From the NCBI GenBank assembly GCA_963920765.1, contig OY987243.1, positions 28,767,060-28,831,059 of the forward strand: a stretch of 64,000 nucleotides of DNA, written 5' to 3'. Made by a program: the position numbers and the translations under genes. The notes below the pieces were generated by a model. The model made no database searches. It had not been told where the DNA came from and worked only from the letters and a program-made list of their open reading frames with translations. Below, piece by piece: positions 36,901-47,234 of this stretch (position 1 is its first letter; each line of letters begins with the position of its first letter). Source of the stretch: Ulota crispa. Lineage: Eukaryota; Streptophyta; Bryopsida; Orthotrichales; Orthotrichaceae.

Positions 36901-37789
36901 ACGCTACGGGACACCGAAGGAGGGATCCAACTTCCAAGGTGTGCATTGGGAATAATTCCTTGATTTAGGAAGGAATTTTCCTTATAGTGACAAAAACACA
37001 ATATTTGCTACCTTTGGCGTGCTTGCATTTGAAGGCGGTGCATTTGAACAAACTTGGCTAATTTCTAAGCAACAATTTTAGCACAATGCCCACCTTATTC
37101 TATGTGTTCTTATGGCGCATATGTAAATGATGCTCTTTGGAATGGAGAAACTTCTAACCCCAATGCAATAATGTTATGCGCTATGTATTTTATAATATTT
37201 CACTTGATGAACAAACTTCTACTTCACCATACCTTTGAAAAAGAGGCTATGGTTCTACTTCCTCAATCATTTTCAGATTTGACTGGGGCCCAACGACCCC
37301 ACAGCCCTCACGTAGACTTGCCAAAGGAAGTACAAAATATTGGCTCAGTTTACTCCACATACGTCAATGTAGGACCAGGGTGGAAAAGCACTATTTTTTC
37401 ACCGACCAGAAAATGTGAAAGTTGAGATATTTACCATCGAGAGATTGATTCTGAGAAATTTGAATTCATATTTGGATTCAGAGACCCTGCTTCAGGGTTC
37501 TTTTTTATGGTGAATTTTGGTCTAATTTTTCCCTCAGATTACCTCTGGCAATCAATACACTAAAAAATTTGTGAGAAAAAGTGGATGAAATCGCCACATT
37601 CCTCATGACTCAAACACCATGTATGCCAGATTTTAGATGAAAGTAGCTTGTATTAGTAACCTTATTGCATGAACGTGTACAAATCATTCATTCATTCCAA
37701 TTTTAGCCAAATTTTCCTTATTTGCTTGCATTCCCGGTTGCAAGTTTGTCTACCTTGAGAAAAACAAAATAAAACTTTGCCCTACTTTA
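33904..37789. other. AT-rich intergenic DNA, no gene recognised
   Basis: No splice-consistent coding segments, tRNA or clear element ends were found. Single TTAA-CCCT termini near 35204 (CCCTTGAATAACAACC) and 35535 (CCCTCAAACACTG) may be fragments of TTAA elements. A GGATTCAGAGACCCTG word near 37471 echoes the Mutator-like family at 16799. Confidence 0.4.
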
Positions 37790-38111
37790 AGGTAGTCGGC
37801 TTGAACTCTGTTACAGTATTAAAACCGCTCACCTCCTCAAATGTACTCAGTTGGTACATGTTGTTTTTCATAGCTTTTTAATAATGTACAAGTGATGTAC
37901 ATTTGAGGAGGTGGGTGGTTTTAGAGCCCTATGGCCTTTGTACTTCAAAATTTCATAACCAATTCCATAAAACTCCAGAAAATATGAAAAAACTCGGTTT
38001 AGATGACAATTCCTCGTCTTTCAAGTAAAATTTACTGAAAAATATTTCAAGAAGTTTCACTTCCCAATTCAGTTTTAACCTGTAGATGGTCGGTTTACAA
38101 GCCGACTACCT
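37790..38111. mobile_element. 322-bp AGGTAG-family MITE, sister of 23098-23424
   Basis: TA at 37788-37789 and 38112-38113 flank AGGTAGTCGGCTTG and CAAGCCGACTACCT. The internal order matches 23098-23424, including CCTCAAATGTACTC, the TTGTTTTTCATAGC word, the inverted ACATTTGAGGAGGTG and TTTTAGAGCCCTATGGCC. Copies differ throughout, so they are not recent duplicates. Confidence 0.88.
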
Positions 38112-38113
38112 TA

Positions 38114-38900
38114 GTCTAGTACCTCGGAGGAGGATACAATTGAAGTTACTACACACAAAAAATAGGGAACAAATCATTACTACTAGTGTAGCCTTGTGCC
38201 GTTGGCCCAAATTTCACCCTCCATGCCCCCCATGCCATCTTCTCATGCCACCCATGGTTAAACTTGTACTTTACTTTAGTGAAACTTGTACTCTACTTTA
38301 TTTTTAAGTAGACATCCAAATTTTACTTTAATTAAACTTGTACTCTACCCTATTTTACACAATAATTGTCTTTGCCCAATAAGTAATTTCCTAAATTTTT
38401 TATCCACAACAAACTTTGAAATTCAATAACTTTCTCATAGTATGCCTAAATGCCACCAAACCAAGCCGGTGCACCCATCCTTGTTGAGAGCTTTCCTATA
38501 GTACCAAGCACGCAACGGGGGGACACATGGCCTGGGAAATCCCAATGTGAAAAACAAACCAACATCCAAATAGCCTAATTTAAGGTATAGATTACCCTTG
38601 TTTGATAAAATTAATACTTGAGCTTTTCCACAATGGCCCCACATTGACATATGTGCAGCACAGTCCATGAAGTTTTTTTAGCTTAACCGGCCAATATCCG
38701 ACATCCTCTTGGGCCAACCGGTTGTCTAGACTATACTCCCGGCTAAGCCTATAGAAAATGAAGAATATTCTCTTTTTTTCCTCTTAAATGGTCAATTTTT
38801 TTCCTAAACTTTTGAATTCAATTTGGCAATTCTCAAAATCAACAGGCTAGCTTGTAACTAAATGTCAATACTCCCCATACATTGATCTGCTGTAAACTGA
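38114..38900. other. Intergenic, no gene recognised
   Basis: AT-rich DNA with a few C-rich runs. No element ends or coding segments can be supported. Confidence 0.35.
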
Positions 38901-39346
38901 GGCCCAATTCAGACCAGGACGTTTGGAGCCATCGCACAAAGGCTCCTCTCTAGTGTTTCATCCTATGGAGTTTGGAGGAGAAATTGCCATGTCATCATGG
39001 TTTTGTCCATCCAGTGGATGCTTTCACACCAGGCACCGGACGTCCGGTGGAGGAGAACTTTTATTCTTTCTATTCTTAATTAACTTCATATTGTCTTTAC
39101 CTCACATGAAGTAAGAGGGAGGGTTTTGTAGGAGAAAATTTGACCCCACCTCCCAAGATGACCTCAAATCTTCTTCACCACAAGTGAACTCCTCTCAAAT
39201 TTTGGAAAAAAAAGGTGATAACATGGACTCATCCTCCACTAGACGTCCCTTTGATGTGAACATACTAAACTAAACCTTAAGATTGACCAATAAGATTGCT
39301 TACGGCTTTGTCGGATGGCTGTGGACGTCCTGGTCTGAATCGGGCC
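38901..39346. mobile_element. 446-bp MITE with GGCC termini and TGA duplication
   Basis: TGA at 38898-38900 and 39347-39349 flank GGCCCAATTCAGACCAGGAC and, on the other strand, GGCCCGATTCAGACCAGGAC, 19 of 20 identical. The 3-bp duplication and GGCC/GGGC-type terminus suggest Harbinger-like, though TGA is not the usual TWA. Confidence 0.75.
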
Positions 39347-39349
39347 TGA

Positions 39350-40643
39350 GCCCAAAACATTGCCGTAAAATAGGGGAATAGGCTCACTTTCGAATACCCT
39401 GGTCCACAGAATATGGCGGATCACGGTTAAGAGCCCCATCCACTGATGACCAATGCCAAGGGCGGCCATGGGCCATGCGGGCCATGGGGACCATGGGGGC
39501 CATGGGGACTCCTCCCCTGCAAAAACTGCCGCCCGCCCTCCGCACACGTCGGCCACTGTTACTCGTCTCCACCAAACTCCGAGACCCTTTGTCTCCCACC
39601 TCAACCTCAACCTTCACTTCAATCTGCACCTCCTGCTCCTGCTCGCTCCTAAGCTTACAATTGCCACTTGCTTCTATTCTCGGTACACAGGTCGCCCTTC
39701 TCATTTGCTGCTGCGGTGCCGAAGCTCCTCGACGGTTGCCGGTTTTAGGGAAGTATCTCTATCTGAAAATCGTTAGAACGAGGGCGGACTGTTCAGATCT
39801 GGAGCATCGCTTGCACTTTCGAGTGGCAGACTTTCACGTTGGAGACGCTTTTAGTTTGCATGTTTGGACTTATATTTGTGGAAAATTGAGAGACAAATAT
39901 AGAGAAAAGTTGAAGGAAATATCGTCTTTTAGTCATTGTGAAGTGACGCTTTGTGTCAGGGTTTAGTCTTGATGCATGTCGCAGTGGATTAAGTTAGAGC
40001 GAAGTCATACAAGTATTCACTGTTTTTGTGTCTTTCTTGCACTCGGACTCTTGTCTTCTTGGTCTTATACAACACCGTTAAGGTTGTTTAGAGGAGCGTT
40101 ACTTCGTTCTAGTTCTGTTTTGGAAGCTTTACTTGTTCGCTTTCAAGAATGAATAAGTTTCTTAAACTCACTGGAGAGGACTTTGGACCTTAGAGGCGCT
40201 TTCGGGAGAAATCTCGTAAGGCGTACTTGCGGAAGCAATTGACCACGAATTTCTGACCGGAAGTCCAAGTCGTCGCCGTCGGTGAAAAGACGAGCAGCGC
40301 CGCCGCAGCTGGAGGTGGATAGTTCGGCCGAAGTGAGACCTTGTGTGTGGAGGTTATAACGGGATTAAGCATACCAGTGATGGCTGTGTGGATGTCGAAT
40401 ACCGGCGACCCGTGAGAGCCGCAGGTTCAACGACAGTTTTTCTCGTTTTTCAACGCAAATTGTAAGTCTTTTGTTTTTCTGTGATGCGTTTACTTTATAT
40501 TTTATGTTGTGAGTTAATCTTAATGCCAGCCTTAGGCTTAGTTTCCTCCCGCAATTGATTGACAAAGCACGTTATATTCAGGGCTTTGAATATATATTGC
40601 GGCGCCGAGGTTTGAGAGATTCTTCTGTTTCGAATTAGCGGCT
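39350..40643 (+). other. Upstream region and probable 5' leader of the CDPK gene
   Basis: GC-rich from about 39450. It contains a GGCCATGGGG-rich short repeat near 39463-39510. A GTAAGT donor-like site at about 40460 and CAG acceptor-like text near 40578 would permit a 5'-UTR intron of about 120 bases. The open frame at 39475-39966 is not recognised and may be leader sequence. Confidence 0.35.
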
Positions 40644-42131
40644 ATGGCGGATGTCGAACTATTGATCGGTTCTCAGGAGCAGCTTCCCAGTCCTATTCTG
40701 TTACAAAACGCATGTGAGGATCTCGAAAAGAACTACTCGCTCGGGAAAAAGCTCGGCGAGGGGCAATTCGGCACGACTTACCTGTGCACGGAGAGAGCGA
40801 CAGGGTTGCAATACGCCTGTAAATGCATTCCCAAGCGGAAGCTCATTTCCTCGGAGGAGATCGAGGACGTCGGGCGCGAGGTCGAGGTCATGTGCCATCT
40901 CTCCGGCCATCCTAACATCGTCACGCTCAAGGGGACGTATGAGGACTCCACGACGGTTTATCTCGTCATGGAGCTTTGCGAGGGCGGGGAGCTTTTCGAC
41001 CGCATCATCGAGAGGGGGACGTACACCGAAGCAGAAGCTGCACATTTGACGAGGACGATCGTGCGTGTCGTGGAAGCTTGCCACAAGTCAGGCGTCGTGC
41101 ATCGCGACTTGAAGCCCGAGAATTTCTTGTTCAAAACCAAGGACAACGACTCTGTTTTGAAGGCCGCCGATTTCGGCTCCGCGCGGTTTTACGAACCCGG
41201 GGATGTGTTCACCGAGATCGTTGGAAGTCCCTATTACGTTGCGCCGGAGGTCTTGGACCGTCATTACGGGCCAGAGACTGATATTTGGAGCGCCGGCGTG
41301 ATGTTGTACATTTTTCTTTGTGGTGCGCCTCCCTATTGGGCCGAGACCGTGCAGGGGATCTTCGAGAAAGTGATGAAAGCGGAGCCGCCGAACTTCAGCG
41401 CTGACCCGTGGCCGAACATTTCCGAGGGCGCCAAGGACTTAATCCGGAAGATGCTAAACCCAGACCCTAAGAAGCGACTGAAAGCCCATGAGGTTCTGAA
41501 GCACCCGTGGATTCGTGAGGACGGCGTGGCGCCTTCTAAGCCGATCGCTTCCTTGGTCCAATTCCGGATGAAGCAGTTTGCGGCGCTGAACAAGCTGAAG
41601 AAGCTGGCGATTCGGATCATAGCGGAGACGCTGTCGGAGGAGGAGATCGCGAACCTGAACGAGATTTTCACAGAGCTCGACAGCGACAACGATGGCGCAA
41701 TCAGCTTTGAGGAGCTTAAAGCGGGGCTTCTGAAGGCGGGGACTGCCCTTAACGAGGCTGAGATTTTCGACCTTATGGATGCTGCCGATGTTGATCACGA
41801 CGGCGTGATTGATTACGGCGAGTTTCTTGCTGCGACGTTGAGCTTGAATCACATCGAGTTGGAAGAGAACCTCATGGCGGCTTTTAAGTACCTTGATAAG
41901 GACGGCTCCGGGCATATCACTACCGATGAGCTTCTGAATGTCTGCCTTGAGTTTCACATGGAGGACGTTCGCTTGGAGGACCTTCTTCACGAGGTGAGCA
42001 TCGACGCCGACGGCAGCATCGACTACAAGATGTTTGTGTCCATGATGCGCAAGGGCCATGGCGGGATGGGCCATCAGAACCTGCGGTGCACTCTCGGTAT
42101 CACGGATATAATGACACTGGAAGAGCACTGA
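40644..42131 (+). CDS. Calcium-dependent protein kinase (CDPK), intronless, with degenerate EF4
   Basis: 495 residues from the ATG at 40644. The kinase domain covers about 31-290: GEGQFG at 38-43, ATP lysine K60, HRDLKPEN at 153-160 (catalytic D155), DFG at 176-178, GSPYYVAPEVL around 194-204. The autoinhibitory junction lies at about 296-330 (RMKQFAALNKLKKLAIRIIA). EF-hand loops are at 346-357, 382-393 and 418-429, all with Asp at position 1 and Glu at 12. The fourth loop (about 452-463, SIDADGSIDYKM) has Ser at position 1 and Met at 12, so it probably binds calcium poorly. CDPKs phosphorylate Ser/Thr after calcium relieves autoinhibition. The N-terminus MADVELL lacks Gly2, so no N-myristoylation is expected, unlike many CDPKs. 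The absence of introns is unusual for plant CDPKs. Confidence 0.96.
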   Translation: MADVELLIGSQEQLPSPILLQNACEDLEKNYSLGKKLGEGQFGTTYLCTERATGLQYACKCIPKRKLISSEEIEDVGREVEVMCHLSGHPNIVTLKGTYEDSTTVYLVMELCEGGELFDRIIERGTYTEAEAAHLTRTIVRVVEACHKSGVVHRDLKPENFLFKTKDNDSVLKAADFGSARFYEPGDVFTEIVGSPYYVAPEVLDRHYGPETDIWSAGVMLYIFLCGAPPYWAETVQGIFEKVMKAEPPNFSADPWPNISEGAKDLIRKMLNPDPKKRLKAHEVLKHPWIREDGVAPSKPIASLVQFRMKQFAALNKLKKLAIRIIAETLSEEEIANLNEIFTELDSDNDGAISFEELKAGLLKAGTALNEAEIFDLMDAADVDHDGVIDYGEFLAATLSLNHIELEENLMAAFKYLDKDGSGHITTDELLNVCLEFHMEDVRLEDLLHEVSIDADGSIDYKMFVSMMRKGHGGMGHQNLRCTLGITDIMTLEEH

Positions 42132-45100
42132 TCTTGTCCCTTTTTGTTTTTTGTATATCCCGTTTATGTACCATGGAACGGTCTCGGAGTAACCTGTAAT
42201 CAGGACTCTGGTTCATAGAATACCGAAAATACCCTAAAGTTTTGACAGTATCATAATAGCACGACGATGCATCAAAGCCGGTCAGGAGTTGGGCGTGCGC
42301 GAGGAGGTTCGACGTCGGACAGGGAGCTATGTGCATGCCGATTAGAAACATGGGTGTTCTAACCCTAATTACTCAATCACAGTAGAGCCAGAGCTGTGAG
42401 CATTCGATCGAAAGTTGGAAGCCGTTCAGGAGGGGTAATGTAGACTACGACGAAGCTTTGCGTAATCTCCATCCACTGCAAGCTTTTCTTAGTGTAGTCA
42501 AACTGTTCAACGAAATTACCATTAGTGTATGATCTTCTAACCTAGGGATATATGGTTTTGCAATGTGGAGTTGCTAGCTAAACTCTTGAGTTGGACTTTG
42601 TGTTTCTACAGTTTCGTTCTGTTGATGAAACTCACTAGCTTCGGAGGGCTTGGGGTTTCGCAGCATTATGTAGGCTTGTTCAAAGTTTTGAGTGCATTGT
42701 ACTGGGACCAGTGGTTCGACGATTTGGTGGTGCGCTTCGCATCATTTCGTAAGAAACATATGCAAGAGTGGCCAGTTTTCGAACGCTTTGCTTAAGGACT
42801 ACAGTAATGCTTCTTGTGAACCTGGTGCGTTTGATTTGCTTTTGGCACTTTTTTTAAGAATTCGCAGCAGGTTGTAGAAATCTGTACGAAGTAGTAAATA
42901 TCATACGCTTCTGAAAATCGGCCTCCAAACATTCACCGTAGATAGTTTGACGCACTGTTTTGCAAAGACTTCAAATTTCTGTTGATCTGGTAGAAATGCT
43001 GGAAGACCATGTTAAAGTTTCAGTACTTCAAGCGAGGAAACTTTCTGAAACTGCAATCCTGCAGTTAATCTTCATATGTTTCAGAGGTTTGAAAGCAGGA
43101 ACTCACCATGAAATGTCTGTTTTCGGCAGTAGCATGCTATTCTGACGAAATCCGAATCTGCCCTGCACTGTTGTGATTTGTGATTGTCAGTCAGATTCGG
43201 CATGTCAGCGCCTCACAGCTTTTGTCCGAATTTAACCCAATGTTCCGGAAATTTTTGGAGCACCTCCAGCTAATTTCCTCCTTCCACATAAACGAACTGG
43301 TTTTTTTTTTTTTTTACGGGCACAGGTTGCATCCTCTTAGAGCAAATCCTGCAGCACTATCAAAACAAAACAGCCCTGCGCTCCCTAGATGCAACGGCTT
43401 TTTGCGTTTGAAGTCCCAACCACACTCAATGCGACCCTCTGCAAGTCACGGGGCCTTCAGATTGAGCCTCAAGCTTTCTACATACCTCCTTCATAGTCCT
43501 TGCCAAGCACTATTCACGAATTGCTCACGTACGACCCCACTCCATAGCCAGGTGTACCTCTGCGGTTCGTTGTAACATGGGTGCAAGTCCAGAAGGTTTC
43601 AGGGGTGCAGGAGAACTTCAACCCACGTCGTGAAGGTTCACTTCATTCTCCCTGTGAAACCTCATTTTTCCAGGGCTTGGAAAGCGTACGTACTATTGAT
43701 TTCCTGCAATGTCAATTTTCCATTGGCTAATTTCCTTCAAATTGAAATTTGCATCAGTTAACATTATTAAATTTTTGTAACGTATGTAAGAAAAAACCAA
43801 TCAATGTTTAATATTGCATTCTAGGCAAGAATTGAACTTGTCATAGCACTTCACCATTTGAAGTCCAAGAATCCCTCCACTCATCCAAGGATGCAATTGA
43901 GAAATTATGAAAAGGTTGTGTAAATAAAAAAAGTCTAGAAGCCACCTTCAAATAATTCTTTGGTTACTCCTATAAGGTATTGTTTTGAATTAGAATATAA
44001 ATGACAAAACTTAGAGGCATCCTTCCAAAAGATAATGGCTTATCCCAATATGTTTCAAAGTCTTCATTTGGCCTTTGTTCAGTCTCGCAATGGATCCGCA
44101 CTTTGGAAGCACAACAAGGCAAGAATTCAACCTCATAAAAGAATCACAAAAGTTTTCTAGCAAGAAAATCACAAGCAAAACAAAAATGTTGGGTAATGGA
44201 ATTGTGAATTTGCAAGGAGGCAATGATTTACTATTGCGCACCGGGTATTAAGATGAGAACTAAGAAACCAATATCTTCTTTGCTGATACTTAGAGCTAGG
44301 GTTTGGGTTTAAAAACTAAATATAACCCTTGCCTTATCCTAGTATCAACCGGTGAATTCTTTTACAAACCATCAAAAATTTGGCATTTTTTGAAAAGAGG
44401 CAGTTTGATATCCTCCGAATTTTGGAAGGCACAGGTTGAAATCAGATTATTTAAATTTCCTTCCAGTTTTGCATCCTTCAAATTTGAAATGCAATTGTTT
44501 TTTTTCCCCATCCCACCGGCTAACAATGAACCAGCCTTTGATTTCTCCTGCACATTGATTTAACCCTTAGGCATAGTCGCAGGCACTTTGTGGCTTCTGG
44601 ATGACTTCAATGTTACTCTAACAGTGGAATAACATTGTTTCTCAGCCAAGATTCCATTGGGATATGAATAATGCAATTTAGAGCATGGAGATAGATAACT
44701 TTTGCAAGCACAATGATCACAAAAGGGTCCCACTTGCCAATTGAGTAGTAAAGATGCAACACCGTGTCCTGTATTTTAAGTTTCGAGGATTTTTTTACCA
44801 AAATTTAGTGTGAGTTATTAAAATGATATATTTTTTATTTCAGTGTAACTAGCAATAGAAAGTTTACAATATCTACTTTCTCCTTATACTTTAAGTTTTG
44901 AAAGAATTTAAGTTTTGAAATTTTGATTACTATCACATGTTGGATACCTATTACCATGGGATGGTTACTTTTTCTAACTTTACCAAAATGGGAAGAAATA
45001 TTCCATTGTGATGATCTTCATTATGATTCACATCTATGATAAAAAAAAACTTGGCATAATTGAATACATTTTGTAATTAATATGAATTTCTTTAGCATTA

Positions 45101-45898
45101 GCTTCAAAAAATCACAATAGTTTCAAATTTTCACCAAAATTTATGAACATTTTTTATACATGTAGTATGCACATACCTTCTTATACTAGAACTATGATAT
45201 TGAATTTTGATGTTGATTACATTGCCAAAATAATTCCTAGAAGATGATTGCAATTCCATATAGAATCCCACAGGGAGGTCACTCAATGTACTCTTTGTAG
45301 GTCACTTGGGATCAAGTAAATTTTCCACCCCCTATTTACTTTTTAATAAAATTTGATTTAGCTCCAAAATTTTTGGTAGTCTCACAAAAACATTACATCT
45401 TTTTTGTGAAAAATATTTGGATTCAAATAAATTAAACAAGACATCCAAATATGCAATTGAAAATTGCACTAAAATAGCTGAATTTTCACTTCAAATATTT
45501 ATCAAGATTGCGTTTGAATGACAACGATATCCTATTTTTAGTATACACAAACTTTAACCAAGCCTTCATTTATTGGCAATTTAAAAATAAAATTTTACCA
45601 CATAATGTAGGGAGTTGAATTTTTTTTTCAGCTATACAATGTATTTATTTTCTTCCAAAATTTGTAAGTAATTATTTAGATTAAAGAAAATCTTCAATAA
45701 TTCTCCATGTAAACTTTCAATATAGAAGAACACACCATAATTTTTTCAAACTATTTAATTTATTTCTTACAATATAAAGATAGGGGTCAAAGATTTTGAT
45801 CGCACGTGTACCACTAGAAAATGGGGAGTGCACCCCCGTGTAAAATTCATGGTTGTAGGCCTGTCCTTTAAGGGTGTTAGACATTACAATGTCTGTGA
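42132..45898. other. Region downstream of CDPK, then AT-rich DNA; no gene recognised
   Basis: The first 1.4 kb keeps a gene-like composition and may include the CDPK 3' UTR. The open frame at 43180-43575 is interrupted in sense by a T run and matches no family known to me. From about 43700 the DNA is AT-rich. A CCCTTAGGCATAGTCG terminus after TTAA near 44562 looks like one end of a TTAA element without a visible partner. Confidence 0.35.
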
Positions 45899-46835
45899 CT
45901 AATCTCCATATGCCTTACACTGAATATTGCATTTAAACCATTGTGGAACAATCTTACATATAAAAGGTGAAATCTCTTTGTATGTGGAAGATATTGTTAA
46001 TTTAGAAACCTTTGTGGCCCTTGATATATCATTGAGATTTCTTTTTTCCCTTGAAAGTTGGGTAATCATAAAGATTGTGGCTACTACCATTGACATGGGT
46101 GTTATGCGGATATCTAGTTTATTGTTTGCATTGTGGATGCTCTCTAAAATAGCTCTCACATCAATGTTATTCCATTTGAAGATTTGAGCCAAAATCTTCT
46201 CACATCACTTGTTTCTCCCATAGTTGTATAATTATCCCTTTGTCTTGTAGTTCCTTGAAATCTTTTTACATGTGTGGAGAAACCTCCTTAGTTTCTATGT
46301 AGTTATTTGAACTTGCAAGTATTTCTCTGAATGTTTGCACATTTTTTTCCATGCGACAAGAAATGTACAAGCACACAATTGCCATGACTTCTTTGTTTTG
46401 CACACAAATGGAATTCAAGTCAATCATTTGCTTGTAAATCTCCAAAACACGCTCTTGGATGGTTTTTACTAGTGCAAGTTTACTTGCCAAGGGAGATATT
46501 GCATTCAAGACTTCTCTTAAATGGTCTCTTTTTAAGGCCAAACATATATCTAGAATGCTTGATATCAAATGAATTCTTATTGGTACTTTGCTCTATAGAC
46601 CCTCTGGGCTTGGATATTTTTGTATAAAGCTCTTCATTTTTGAAAATGGGATTTGAGACCTATCAACGCAAATTTGTCTTCAGCCAAATAATCCCATTCA
46701 GATAATCTCCATTCTTGTCTTTCACCTATACGATGACTTTCAAGAAACCAATCCACACTCAATACATATCAAATCTCTTGAATTATGGTCTTCTAGCAAT
46801 GTTGTCTTCTTCTTGCATTTGTGACATCTTGACAT
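45899..46835 (-). pseudogene. TFIIB-like transcription factor pseudogene (intronless, frameshifted)
   Basis: Reading leftward from the ATG at 46835, a zinc ribbon appears with C4, C7, C24 and C27 and the text LICIECGLV. One extra T then shifts the frame; skipping it gives LESHRIGERQEWRL, which matches the TFIIB linker. The first cyclin-like repeat is seen at 46568-46266 (KLALVKTIQERVLEIYKQM, VCLYISCRMEKNVQTFREIL), and the second at 46192-45899 (ITPMSMVVATIFMITQLSRE, then LNDISRATKVSKLTISSTYK, ending FICKIVPQWF). At least one other frameshift or stop lies near 46200-46265, and the segment after the ribbon is eroded. TFIIB recruits RNA polymerase II to promoters; this copy cannot encode an intact protein as assembled. 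It has no introns, so retroposition is possible. A 200-base assembly gap starts 20 bases upstream. Confidence 0.85.
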
Positions 46836-46854
46836 TTTCCATTTTTTTGTCTTT

Positions 46855-47054
46855 NNNNNNNNNNNNNNNNNNNNNNNNNNNNNNNNNNNNNNNNNNNNNN
46901 NNNNNNNNNNNNNNNNNNNNNNNNNNNNNNNNNNNNNNNNNNNNNNNNNNNNNNNNNNNNNNNNNNNNNNNNNNNNNNNNNNNNNNNNNNNNNNNNNNNN
47001 NNNNNNNNNNNNNNNNNNNNNNNNNNNNNNNNNNNNNNNNNNNNNNNNNNNNNN
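46855..47054. other. Assembly gap (200 N)
   Basis: A run of exactly 200 unknown bases, a conventional gap size. Open frames drawn through it are meaningless. Confidence 1.
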
Positions 47055-47169
47055 AATGCCTTGATTGACTAATTGATGAATCACTTGCATAAAAAAATAG
47101 CATGAAATTTGCAAAATACATGCTTATAGGGATGTGGCGTTAGCAATTTTGGATGTGGCTTTAGCAATT

Positions 47170-47172
<3 letters not shown>

Positions 47173-47231
<59 letters not shown>
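47173..47231. repeat. (TA)n microsatellite
   Basis: An uninterrupted TA dinucleotide run of about 29 units. It is close to the assembly gap, which suggests difficult local sequence. Confidence 0.97.

Positions 47232-47234
<3 letters not shown>

Noticed and set aside
43180..43575. 131-codon open frame after CDPK
   Set aside because: Contains a Phe run from a T tract and no recognisable domain; possibly CDPK downstream sequence.
46715..47121. Open frames crossing the N run
   Set aside because: They are created by 200 unknown bases; only the zinc-ribbon part at 46835-46740 is real sequence.
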